30,758 nt of DNA from positions 1 through 30,758 of the forward strand of contig JBGVLV010000031.1 of assembly GCA_045124465.1 (NCBI GenBank), written 5' to 3'. Below are positions 6,927 through 15,087 of this stretch, piece by piece. Both the position numbers and the translations under genes were made by a program. The stretch's first letter is position 1; the number at the start of each line of letters is the position of its first letter. The notes under the pieces are model-generated. The model worked only from the letters and a program-made list of their open reading frames with translations. It was not told the origin of the DNA and did not search any database. This stretch comes from Scatosoma sp045124465 (GTDB taxonomy: Bacteria; Bacillota; Clostridia; Christensenellales; Borkfalkiaceae).

Positions 6927-8660
6927 TTATACGTTTACGAAATAGGTCTGCGTATACAAATATACGCCGTTTGCGTTATAACGGGATACGAGATAGTAAC
7001 CGCCGAGCGTTTTCTTCGAATAGAAGATCTCGCCCGTCACCGTCTTTTCCTCGCCCGCGTACGTTGTGAGCGTAAGTTCCGTTTCGTCCCCGATCGCAAA
7101 CGTTTCGGCTTTTCCGCCTTTTATGAAACGCACCTCGTCCTTCCACGTTTCGGCAACGTTATTCGTAAGCCCGACAAAACCGAGCTTTTTGCCGATCTCC
7201 AACGCGCTCTCGTCTTTAAAGGTCCAGTACCAACCCGCCATTCCTCTGTCCTTTAAATACCGATCGAAAGAACTCGTCGTGCCTTGTTCGTAGTTTTTAT
7301 CCGCGACCGCGTTATATTCCCCGAGCGTCTGCAAAAATTCGGACAAAGTGTTCACGTTGACGGCGGAAGAATTTTCCAAATATGCGGCGGGCGTTTCCGG
7401 CAACGCGTCGCGCAACGCCGCGAGAATGTTCTTATCGAACGTGATCGCTACGCAATTATCCGTTGCGCCGTAAGTTTCCAACAATTCCTTGACCTTTTGC
7501 ACGATCGCCGTCTTCGCCGATTTTATTTCGAGCACCAACACGACGTCCGTATCCGCTATCTCGTCGAGCACTTCGTTCAACGTAGGGATCTTTTCATACG
7601 GTTCGAACAGATCGAGATCGAACTCTTTGAGCTGTGCGAGCGAATAGCTCTCCACCCTGCCCTCGCCGTTCGTCGTACGGGAAATATCGGAATCGTGCAT
7701 CATAACGACTTCGCCGTCGGTCGTAAGATATGCGTCCAGTTCCAAATGCGTAGCGCCGTTTTCCAAAGCGTACCGCACGCCGCTAAGCGAGTTTTCGTTC
7801 GCTACGGTCGGACAGCCTCTGTGCGCCACGTTATACGGCGTTCGCGTAATACTGTCGCTCTCGTACGCGGAAAACAGTTCGTATACGTCCTCGGTATACT
7901 GCGAAACGATACCGAACGCGCCGCTGTTGATCGCGTAATAAACGTCCGCCGCGCGGTAACCGTCCACGTTCACCCATACCGATTTAAATCGCGCCTATAT
8001 ATAATTCACGGTTTCGAGCGTGGCGTCTTTTTGATCGATCATCACCGTCGCGGCATAGCTTTTATTCGCCGTAGCTACCGCCTGCGCGACGTCGGTCGCG
8101 TTTTCCAATCGAAGGATCCCGCGTACCCAAGTAGCCGCCGTGCGTATCTTTTTGAGCAACGCCGCGTCGCCGCTCATTACGGACATATCCAGCAACGCGA
8201 ATTCCTCCGTAAGCGCAATGAACTTATCCGCCGCCCCTTCGTCCTCTATCCGCAAAACGGGGATACACTTGTTCCGAAGATAGGTACGCCATACGTTTTC
8301 AAACGAACCGATGACGTCGCCGTTCGCGGCGACGATATTCCCGTCCCCGTCAAAACGCAGAATGATATTAGAAGGCTTTTCCGTCGCTTGCACCGCCGCC
8401 GCGATCGTTTTCTCGTCCACGCCGTCGAGCACGACGGTAGGCTGATTTCTTATCGCGCTATCCATCTGATAGTACGTATTGACGAGTTCCCCGTCCGAAA
8501 ATTCCGCTCTCGAACTTGTTTCTTCCGCAACCGTCGCCGTCGGCGTTTGTTCCGAAAGCGCCGCTTGCGCGGGCGCGGACGAGGCGTAGCCGAAACCGTT
8601 TGCCAACAGGCATAAAACCGTTACCGCCGTCGCACATTTTTTACATACGTTTTTCATCAT
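6927..8660 (-). pseudogene. Secreted glycerophosphodiester phosphodiesterase-like protein, interrupted by an in-frame TAG
   Basis: One frame of 577 codons broken by TAG at 7995-7997; both halves are in the same frame, so this is a nonsense change, not a frameshift. The N-terminal half has a signal peptide (hydrophobic to about residue 25, then an Ala-rich ASSAPAQA site) and a TIM-barrel-like domain lacking catalytic motifs. The second half carries a complete GDPD domain: NVAHRG (His-Arg), ENS, LELDAYLTTDGEVVMMHD (ExD and HD). Functional enzymes hydrolyse glycerophosphodiesters or related secreted phosphodiesters. The second half has only a GTG with no ribosome binding site. ATG at 8660 overlaps the TGA of the upstream F5/8C frame, so they were co-translated. 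Pseudogene, amber read-through and sequencing error are all possible. Confidence 0.75.
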
Positions 8661-9105
8661 TTTTTATTCACCGAAAATTCCTTTAACGTTACCCAACCCG
8701 AACTTGTCACGTTAAGTCTGATATATCTCGCGTTCACGCTCTCGTCGAGCGTTATCTCGAACTTACCGTCCCCGTCGTAATCGCCGAGCTTTTCGTACGC
8801 TATGCCGTCCTCGGAATAGTATATCTCCATCGCGGAGATCGCGTCTCCCCACGTTCCGCCGGAAAGCACGAAAATATCTTTTACCTCGACGACCTCTTTC
8901 AGATCCAACGTGATCGTGCGCTCGCCGCCGTCCGCCGTTTCCAAATCGAGATAGGTATCCTCGTCGCCGTCCGCCGCGTATTCGATATTCGTCGATACCT
9001 CGCCCGCGACCTGCGCGTCCACGTTCCAACGCACCTCTTTCAACGCCGCCCACGTAGCGTTCTTTTCATCCGTTTCGCGGATACGGATATATCTTGCGAG
9101 GGTGG
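8657..9105 (-). CDS. F5/8 type C (discoidin-like) domain protein, 5'-truncated
   Basis: Recognisable sequence begins at LARYIRIRE just inside 9100 and ends with TGA at 8657. It covers a beta-sandwich F5/8C carbohydrate-binding domain: DGDEDTYLDLET, TITLDLKEVVEVKDIFVLSG, YYSEDGIAYEKLGDY and ARYIRLNVTSSGWVTLKEF are its usual strands, with the end of a preceding copy at the 5' edge. In the family this domain is usually the C-terminal part of secreted glycosidases. The frame stays open to a GTG at 9229, but from about 9105 it runs antisense to the GH94-like gene and loses resemblance, and no ribosome binding site is seen. So the 5' end is missing. ATGA overlap with the downstream GDPD gene shows they were an operon. 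Confidence 0.7.
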
Positions 9106-11426
9106 GTTCTTGTAAGAAACAGAGCGTTTTCTCGCCGCCGATCTCGCCCGCGAGCGAGGGCAAAGAACCGTACGTCGCGTTCTTCGGCGCAAAAGAAAAG
9201 GACGGCGCCTTCGTCCCCGTGTCCGTCACCGGCGTAGCCCGTCAGCCCGTGGAAACGGACGTGAAACGTTTCACCGTATACACGCCGCAAGCCGTGTATT
9301 ACGTAACGGAAACGCCTGAGATCGTTTACGCGCTCCGCGCTTTCGTGTCCAAGGATAAAAAAGCCGTGTTCTCGCTGTGCGCGCTCAACGTTTCGGATAA
9401 CCCCGCGAAAGTACAGCTCTCCGCGTTCTTTAACTGCCTTCTTATGCACCAGGCGGGCGAAAACGTGGAAACAAAATGGTTCAAACAATGCAAAAGCACC
9501 GATTGCGGTTTTCTCTTCGAAAGCGTAGAGGATCTCGACCGAACCACCCATCTCACTAATTTCGGTATCGTTAACCGCTCCGTAAAAGCTAATACGGTGT
9601 ACGCCGAGCATACCTGCTCCCGCTCCGATTTCACGGGCGGGTACGTGACCCCTCTTTGTTGCGCGACGCCGCTGTTTAGCGGTCATTTCGAAAAACAGGC
9701 GAAGATCTGTAAATTCGACGACACCGCCGCGGCGGGCGATATATACGTCGTCGACCTCGAAAAAGACGGGTTCGCCGTTATCGATTACGTGGCGGAATAC
9801 GCGTTCGACCCCAAAACGGCGGAAAGCCTCGTCGCTCCCCCCGCCGCGGAATACGCCGATACCTGCGTAAACGAGGCGAAAATAGCGGACGAACGCAAAT
9901 TCGGCTCCGACGAAATGCTGAATATGCAGTTCGGCGACTGGACGAACGACGGTCTGAACGGAACGACTTTCACCAAATTCGTCAAAAACGTGGAACGGCA
10001 GGTCGAATTCGCCGCGCTCGCGAAAAACAGCGGCGTTTCGCTGTTGGGCGTGCGCGACGTGGTGCAACAGATCGAGGCGGCTTTGATGTGGAACCCCCGC
10101 GACAGTCGGAAAAAATTGCTCGAACTTTTCGATTTCATCGACCCCAGCGGCAGACCGCCCAGACAGTACTCCATTCCCGCCAAAGGCGCTTTGCCGCAAA
10201 TGGATACCCGCGCGTTTATCGATCAGGGCAACTGGATCGTATCTACCGTATATACATATCTCGCCTTTACGGGCGACTATTCCATACTCGACGAAGTATG
10301 CGGGTATTATAAGATCGTCGGCAGAAACCGCGTAGAGGCAGTCGAAGAACGTAACTCCGTCGCCGAACACCTCTGCCGTATCGTCGATTATCTCATCGTC
10401 AATATCGATCCCAAAACCAAATGCCTGCGCGCGCTGTACGGCGACTGGAACGACGCTCTGGACGGACTGGGCGTGTCCGCCGATCCCGAACGGGAATTCG
10501 GTTCGGGCGTTTCCGTGATGGCGTCGCTGCACTTGTATAAAAACCTCGGGGAAATGCTCGAAATCGTCGGAAAATACGGCGATAGATTCAAGCAAAAAGA
10601 CCGCTACCTCAAAGTAGCGGCAGAGCTGAAAAACGGACTGCAAACGTACGCCGTCGAAACGGACGGGAACGGCAACAGAAAGATATTGCACGGCTGGGGC
10701 GATGAACGCGCCTATAAGGTCGGCAGTTATTCCGACGTAGACGGACGATCCCGCGACGGTCTTGCCGCAAACGCCTTTTGGGTCATTTCGGGTATGTATA
10801 AACACGACGAGAGTATCGGGCGGGATATACTCGCCGCATACCAAAGACTGGACGGCAAATACGGCTTAAAGACCTTCGAACCCTACTTCGCGCCCGGCAC
10901 GAAAGGCGTGGGCAGGATCGTCAATCTGCCCAAAGGCACGGCGGAAAACGCCGCTACGTACGTACACGCGACCATGTTCGGGATTTGGTCTTTGTTCGGT
11001 ATGAACGAGAGCAAACTCGCTTTCGCTCAACTGAAAAAAGTCCTCCCGCTCACCCACTCTCTTATTACGACTACGCCGTTTATAATGAGCAACAGTTATT
11101 CGTATAACGAAGAACTCGGTCTGGACGGCGGTTCGATGAGCGACTGGTTCACGGGCAGCGCGAACGTACTTATAAAAACGCTCGTTTGGTACGTGTTCGG
11201 TATCCGTCCCGACCTGAACGGTCTGACGGTATCCCCGTCCAAATATATGCCCTTTGCCAACGCGGAGATCAGCCTCAAAGTAAAGAACAGCGTGATCCGT
11301 CTGCGCTACGAGAACATAGGCGCGGGCAAAAGAACGTTCACGGTAAACGGTGAAAAAACGGATAGAGCGTTATATCTCTCCAACGATCGTCTGATTAAAA
11401 CCCTTGACGTCGTCGTGACCGATTAA
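9102..11426 (+). CDS. GH94-like glycoside phosphorylase (glycosyltransferase 36 family), 5'-truncated
   Basis: 774 codons are open. The N-terminal half (to about 270) is the super-sandwich domain and the rest an (alpha/alpha)6 barrel. Marks include the SLLGVRDVVQQ and LAFTGDYSI stretches, LYGDWNDALDGLG (447-457) with the DWND motif holding the catalytic acid of GH94 enzymes, and YVHATMFGIWSL. Known members phosphorolyse beta-glucosidic disaccharides or oligosaccharides in the cytoplasm; substrate cannot be assigned here. Compared with cellobiose phosphorylase, I estimate that several tens of N-terminal residues are missing. The first codons have no ribosome binding site, and the open frame merges with antisense of the F5/8C gene at about 9102-9115. 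Probably not expressed properly as it stands. Ends at TAA before a terminator in repeat R1. Confidence 0.78.
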   Translation: MGSCKKQSVFSPPISPASEGKEPYVAFFGAKEKDGAFVPVSVTGVARQPVETDVKRFTVYTPQAVYYVTETPEIVYALRAFVSKDKKAVFSLCALNVSDNPAKVQLSAFFNCLLMHQAGENVETKWFKQCKSTDCGFLFESVEDLDRTTHLTNFGIVNRSVKANTVYAEHTCSRSDFTGGYVTPLCCATPLFSGHFEKQAKICKFDDTAAAGDIYVVDLEKDGFAVIDYVAEYAFDPKTAESLVAPPAAEYADTCVNEAKIADERKFGSDEMLNMQFGDWTNDGLNGTTFTKFVKNVERQVEFAALAKNSGVSLLGVRDVVQQIEAALMWNPRDSRKKLLELFDFIDPSGRPPRQYSIPAKGALPQMDTRAFIDQGNWIVSTVYTYLAFTGDYSILDEVCGYYKIVGRNRVEAVEERNSVAEHLCRIVDYLIVNIDPKTKCLRALYGDWNDALDGLGVSADPEREFGSGVSVMASLHLYKNLGEMLEIVGKYGDRFKQKDRYLKVAAELKNGLQTYAVETDGNGNRKILHGWGDERAYKVGSYSDVDGRSRDGLAANAFWVISGMYKHDESIGRDILAAYQRLDGKYGLKTFEPYFAPGTKGVGRIVNLPKGTAENAATYVHATMFGIWSLFGMNESKLAFAQLKKVLPLTHSLITTTPFIMSNSYSYNEELGLDGGSMSDWFTGSANVLIKTLVWYVFGIRPDLNGLTVSPSKYMPFANAEISLKVKNSVIRLRYENIGAGKRTFTVNGEKTDRALYLSNDRLIKTLDVVVTD

Positions 11427-11444
11427 AATTCAAAAAACATAATT

Positions 11445-11540
11445 CCCGCCCCTGTCATTCTGACAGGGGCGTTTTTCCGTCATTACGAACAACGCCTCCC
11501 CCGTCCCACCGTCATTACGAGCGGAGCGAAGTAATCTCAA
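11445..11540 (+). repeat. Direct repeat R1 (96 bp) left of the toxin-antitoxin pair
   Basis: Nearly identical to 12267-12362 (a handful of differences by eye, mostly in the terminator arms). It consists of a GC-rich hairpin with T-run, a CGTCATTACGA unit, a C-rich stretch, and CGTCATTACGAGCGGAGCGA followed by AGTAATCTC. The latter is a REP-like unit of a kind common across bacteria. Copies R1 and R2 enclose the phd/doc genes in the same orientation. Confidence 0.85.
11449..11477 (+). terminator. Intrinsic terminator of the GH94-like gene (inside R1)
   Basis: CCCCTGTCA, loop TTC, TGACAGGGG, then CGTTTTT. It lies 22 bp after the GH94 stop codon. Confidence 0.85.
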
Positions 11541-11576
11541 TAATTTGTAAAAATATAAAAATTTTTTTAAAATAGG

Positions 11577-11605
11577 TTGATTTTTAGCTATAATACTGGT
11601 ATAAT
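11577..11605 (+). promoter_or_regulatory. Promoter of the toxin-antitoxin operon
   Basis: -35 TTGATT (11577-11582), 17-bp spacer, extended -10 TGGTATAAT with the hexamer at 11600-11605. AGGAGG follows at 11612-11617. A small inverted repeat ATAC-TG-GTAT overlaps the -10 and could be an autoregulatory site; this last point is weak. Confidence 0.8.
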
Positions 11606-11624
11606 AAAGATAGGAGGTATTATT

Positions 11625-11867
11625 ATGTTAATAGATACGAAACAAATCTTATCGGTGTCTGAAACGAATCAGAACTTCTCTAAGGCTACACGCATAGCGG
11701 ATAAACAGGGTAGCGTTGTTATTTTCAAAAATAATAGACCTAAATATATGCTCGTCAACCTCGACGAAAACCCCGTCCTCGAACTGACGGACGACGAAAA
11801 GATCGATATTGTGGCAAAACGTGTGTTAGACCGTCACCGCAAAGCTTTTGAGGAACTCGCAAAATGA
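11625..11867 (+). CDS. Phd/YefM-type antitoxin
   Basis: 80 residues from ATG at 11625, chosen for AGGAGG 7 bases upstream; an earlier in-frame start would lie within the promoter. The N-terminal ~50 residues are the Phd/YefM fold (SVSETNQNFSKATRIADKQG, then VVIFKNNRPKYMLVNLDE), which dimerises and binds operator DNA. The C-terminal part is a charged helix of the type that wraps and inhibits the toxin. ATGA overlap with the downstream doc gene is the usual arrangement. Expected to repress its own promoter together with the toxin. The pair sits between two 96-bp direct repeats. Confidence 0.9.
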   Translation: MLIDTKQILSVSETNQNFSKATRIADKQGSVVIFKNNRPKYMLVNLDENPVLELTDDEKIDIVAKRVLDRHRKAFEELAK

Positions 11868-12244
11868 TCAAATTTCAATCGGATAAAGTACTGCTGTTAC
11901 ACCAACTTCTCATCGAACAAACGGGCGGTGAGGACGGCATACGCGACTTCGGATTGCTCGATTCCGCGCTGAATGCCTGTTATGCCACGTTCGACGGCAA
12001 AGAACTTTTCCCCACCAAGGAAGAAAAAGCCGCAAGACTCACCTGCGGTCTTATTTCTAATCACGCGTTCGTCGACGGGAATAAACGTATCGGTATGTAC
12101 GTATTACTCGCCTTTTTGGAAATCAACGGTATTTACTTGGAAATTACGGACGAAGATATTATTTCCGTCGGCTTAAAACTTGCCCAAGGCGAAATGGAAT
12201 ACCAAGAACTCTTACAATGGATACTCGACCACGAGAATTTATAA
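11864..12244 (+). CDS. doc: Doc-type Fic-domain toxin
   Basis: 126 residues, the usual length for Doc. The Fic motif is HAFVDGNKR (His67 to Arg75). Like P1 Doc it has Lys where AMP-transferring Fic proteins have the second Gly, but it keeps Gly72 where Doc usually has Ala. Doc phosphorylates elongation factor EF-Tu and stops translation; this is family knowledge. The DGIRDFGLLDSAL segment (24-36) matches the N-terminal helix region of the Doc family. The start overlaps the antitoxin stop by 4 bp, so translation is coupled. Ends at TAA before the terminator in repeat R2. Alternative: a death-on-curing protein of unknown target; the fold is not in doubt. Confidence 0.92.
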   Translation: MIKFQSDKVLLLHQLLIEQTGGEDGIRDFGLLDSALNACYATFDGKELFPTKEEKAARLTCGLISNHAFVDGNKRIGMYVLLAFLEINGIYLEITDEDIISVGLKLAQGEMEYQELLQWILDHENL

Positions 12245-12266
12245 CTTATATTCAAGCCGCGCTATA

Positions 12267-12362
12267 CCCGCCCCTGTCAGAATGACGGGGGCGTTTTTCC
12301 GTCATTACGAGCAACGCCTCCCCCGTCCCACCGTCATTACGAGCGGAGCGAAGTAATCTCAA
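12267..12362 (+). repeat. Direct repeat R2 (96 bp) right of the toxin-antitoxin pair
   Basis: Second copy of R1 in the same orientation. It begins with its own hairpin and T-run (12271-12297), so it also terminates the doc transcript. Confidence 0.85.
12271..12297 (+). terminator. Intrinsic terminator of the phd-doc operon (inside R2)
   Basis: CCCCTGTCA, loop GAA, TGACGGGGG (one G-U pair), then CGTTTTT. Confidence 0.75.
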
Positions 12363-12391
12363 AGATTGCCACGCCTACGGCTCGCAATGAC
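12333..12391. repeat. Complete palindromic REP-like element
   Basis: GTCATTACGAGCGGAGCGAA and the rest of the unit face GATTGCCACGCCTACGGCTC plus GCAATGAC, tail to tail across a short CAAA spacer, so GTCATT..CGAGC pairs with GCTCG..AATGAC. R1 has only the left unit. The stretch from 12392 to 12417 holds nothing else I recognise. Confidence 0.6.
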
Positions 12392-12417
12392 CAAAGCCCG
12401 CCCCCTTTTTTTGCATG

Positions 12418-12456
12418 AAAAAAGCTGTCCGAGGGGACCTCGGACAGCTTTTTTTC
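12418..12456. terminator. Bidirectional terminator ending the MoxR/vWA lipoprotein operon
   Basis: CTGTCCGAGG (12425-12434), loop GGA, CCTCGGACAG (12438-12447), flanked by an A-run on the left and a T-run on the right. It therefore works on both strands: it ends the minus-strand operon and blocks plus-strand read-through from the toxin-antitoxin side. Confidence 0.9.
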
Positions 12457-12493
12457 AGTTCGCTTTGTTTAATCGATCAAACAATCTAACCGA

Positions 12494-15013
12494 TTATTCG
12501 TACCACGTCAATTCGATTTCCGTTTCCGTACCGTCAAGCACCAACGTAAGCGATATTACGTTGTTTACGTAAAGACTACCAAGCGTAATCGAACAATCCG
12601 TCTTCTCTACGTCGAATTCCGCACAATCAACACCGCTATCCAACGTGAACGTAACCGCATAACCGTCAGCCGTTTCCGCCAACGTATACATAAAGATCGC
12701 GGAGGCATTCGTCGTCCAACTCAAATTAGCAAACGTTTGTCTCGCATACGAACCCGTTCCGTCCGCATTCAAGACAAGAAGATAACGAGGATCGCTCGTG
12801 CTGGTATATTTTCTGTACGTCGCCATAGTGTTCGTTCCCAAAACAGGGTCTGTTTCTTCAAGCATACCCTCTTCATAATAATACGAGTAAATTTCATCAT
12901 AGTACCACTTTATCATCAAATTGTAGTCTTCATCGAAAGAAAGCATAAAATGAGAGTTGCTTGCATTCGTAAGAACGATACTATCATACTCTGCATTATA
13001 AGAATACGAAGCGCTTACCGTTTCCTCGTACGTGGTCATAGAGTAATTATCTTCAAAGTATCCATAAAGGACAACCGTACCGCTGGTCGCGCCCGCGCTT
13101 TCAGGCGTAAACGTTGCCGCCATAATTGCCCCATAGTTGGATAAAGCCGTTTTATATCCGTTCAGGATCTCATCGATCTTAGGTGCAGGCACGACCGTAA
13201 CCGTCATCGTCTCCGTAACCGTCGTATCGTTATCCGCCGTAAACGTAAGCGTGTAAGTACCCTCTGCACTTGCCGTGAACAAATAGTCGATATCGTCTGC
13301 CTCTAACGTATAAGCGTTATCGTTTGCCGAGTCGGTTGCCGCAGCCGTCACCGTATATTTACGTTCCGCGCCACTGTTTACCGTTGCGGTAACTCTCAAA
13401 GGCGAACCCACAAACGCCTTCGCCGTCGTTGCAGGATAATAACTGCTATCCACACAAGGCGTGATCGAAGTTACCGCCTTATACGTTGCAACCACTTCGA
13501 ACGAAACGGAGCATCTATCCCCTTCGACCGTTACCGTATACGTACCGCCTTTCAATGCTATGTACGAGAAGTCATACGTATTCGTCGTCGAGTTATAGCT
13601 TATACCCGTCCAACTACCAAATTGATAATCTTGATAAGCCGAACCGGTACTCGTAACCTCTACCGTGTTATAAGTCTGATAGTCGTTATACTTTTCATCA
13701 AAGCTGACCGTAAATACCGAACTATCCGACGCCTCAACGGTCACCGTACCGCCTTCTTCAACAGTATTACCCTTGCTATCTTTCACCGTCAAACTGTCAA
13801 AAAGATAGGTATCTACGGAATAAGGATTTTTCGCCGTTCTCGTTGCGATAGTCTGTTTAATGGTATAACGATAGAAACAATATCCCGTCGCTCTGTCGGT
13901 AAAGTAGTACGAAGATACTACGCCGTCTTTTTGGTTGACAACAAGTTCATTGCTACCGTATTCGACAATTTTTATCGTTACTTCCGAAATAGCGTCGTCG
14001 CTCGTTTTGAATTCAACCACGTATTTTTGATTATAGCTACCGAAATACAGGAAACTCATCCAGTACGTACCGTTTTTACAGCCGTCCGAATATTCAAATA
14101 CGCTACCGTTTTCTCCGCTTACGGCATCATAAAGCGCAGAAATCAACTCCTCCGCACCATAAGCGTTTGGCCCTAATACGCTGAGAGAGTAGCCTACACC
14201 GTTCGCCTCGTCAAGATTCGGATCCGCATCACGGGTTACGTTACCGCTATCATCAACATTCATTACAAATCCCTTTGTTTCGCTCAACATGGTGTAATGT
14301 TTCGTCGTGCCGTATGCGCCGTTCACGATTTTGGTATAATTATCGCTACCATACTCATAGGAGCTGGTTACTTTACTTTGTAAATTATAAGTCCAGTCAA
14401 GGTATTCGTAGGTAGAAGAACCGCTTGCGACTTTGGCTTTTGCCGTGGAGGACGTAACCGTGGAAATAACGTTCGAAAGATCGGTATACAGATCGTAGCC
14501 GCAAACGTCGCACATATTATTTCCGTCCGCGTCTACGTGGTCTTCTTTCTCATACGCGTGACCGCAAGTCGTTGCGAGCCAGTGTTGCGTTTCGCTCGTC
14601 GCATATTCCGTCGCGTATTCGCATACGTGACCTTTGTCGAACAGACAAACGTCGCATCTGCCGTCGTTGTCTTCGTCCACGTGTTCCGCTTTATCCTTGG
14701 TCACGCTGTGCGTGCAAGTCGCCGCGTACCAGTGATGGGTTTGGCTGATCGTCCATTCGGTTTCGTATTCGTGCGTATGCGAGCCGTCATAGCCGCAAAC
14801 GTCACAAACGCCGTCGTTGTCCGCGTCTTTATGGGGTTCTTGATCGCCCTTCACGTCCGTATGTTCACAGGTAGCCGCGTACCAGTGATACTGGGAATCC
14901 GAAGAAAGCGTGTCTGCGAAGTCATGGTCACAGTCATCTTCGCAAGCTGCAAACCCGCCGAGCGCGAACGAGAACGGAATGCAAAAGAGTAACATTAAGC
15001 TTTTCTTTTTCAT
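12494..15013 (-). CDS. Lipoprotein with three Cys/Asp-rich repeats and Ig-like domains
   Basis: 839 residues from ATG at 15013, chosen for AAGGAGG 7 bases upstream. Signal peptide with lipobox GFAAC (Cys24). Residues about 29-174 hold three repeats of ~48 residues: HWYAATCEH or a variant, then CDVCGYD or a variant. The first two carry DADNDG or DEDNDG, a DxDxDG calcium-loop pattern; the third is degenerate. Each unit thus offers three Cys plus His, also compatible with zinc. Beyond that, the protein is beta-rich, with Ig-like stretches around 450-640 (GTYTVTVEGDRCSVSFEV; EGTYTLTFTADND). No enzyme motif seen. Last gene of the MoxR/vWA operon, 75 bp after its neighbour, with no clear promoter of its own. 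Probably a surface adhesin, scaffold or ligand of the vWA proteins; function unknown. Confidence 0.82.
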   Translation of the reverse strand: MKKKSLMLLFCIPFSFALGGFAACEDDCDHDFADTLSSDSQYHWYAATCEHTDVKGDQEPHKDADNDGVCDVCGYDGSHTHEYETEWTISQTHHWYAATCTHSVTKDKAEHVDEDNDGRCDVCLFDKGHVCEYATEYATSETQHWLATTCGHAYEKEDHVDADGNNMCDVCGYDLYTDLSNVISTVTSSTAKAKVASGSSTYEYLDWTYNLQSKVTSSYEYGSDNYTKIVNGAYGTTKHYTMLSETKGFVMNVDDSGNVTRDADPNLDEANGVGYSLSVLGPNAYGAEELISALYDAVSGENGSVFEYSDGCKNGTYWMSFLYFGSYNQKYVVEFKTSDDAISEVTIKIVEYGSNELVVNQKDGVVSSYYFTDRATGYCFYRYTIKQTIATRTAKNPYSVDTYLFDSLTVKDSKGNTVEEGGTVTVEASDSSVFTVSFDEKYNDYQTYNTVEVTSTGSAYQDYQFGSWTGISYNSTTNTYDFSYIALKGGTYTVTVEGDRCSVSFEVVATYKAVTSITPCVDSSYYPATTAKAFVGSPLRVTATVNSGAERKYTVTAAATDSANDNAYTLEADDIDYLFTASAEGTYTLTFTADNDTTVTETMTVTVVPAPKIDEILNGYKTALSNYGAIMAATFTPESAGATSGTVVLYGYFEDNYSMTTYEETVSASYSYNAEYDSIVLTNASNSHFMLSFDEDYNLMIKWYYDEIYSYYYEEGMLEETDPVLGTNTMATYRKYTSTSDPRYLLVLNADGTGSYARQTFANLSWTTNASAIFMYTLAETADGYAVTFTLDSGVDCAEFDVEKTDCSITLGSLYVNNVISLTLVLDGTETEIELTWYE

Positions 15014-15087
15014 AAAAGCCTCCTTAAAAAAATTTTTTTGTCGATCTATTTCAAAGTTCATTGAAACCGTAAGTAGTAATCGCGAGT

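Noticed and set aside
9066..10844. 592-codon minus-strand frame opposite the GH94-like gene
   Set aside because: Antisense shadow; the plus strand has a clear glycosidase fold with DWND, while this frame has no recognisable motif or ribosome binding site.
11445..12391. CRISPR array
   Set aside because: The repeats are long, few and enclose genes; there are no regular spacers and no cas genes.
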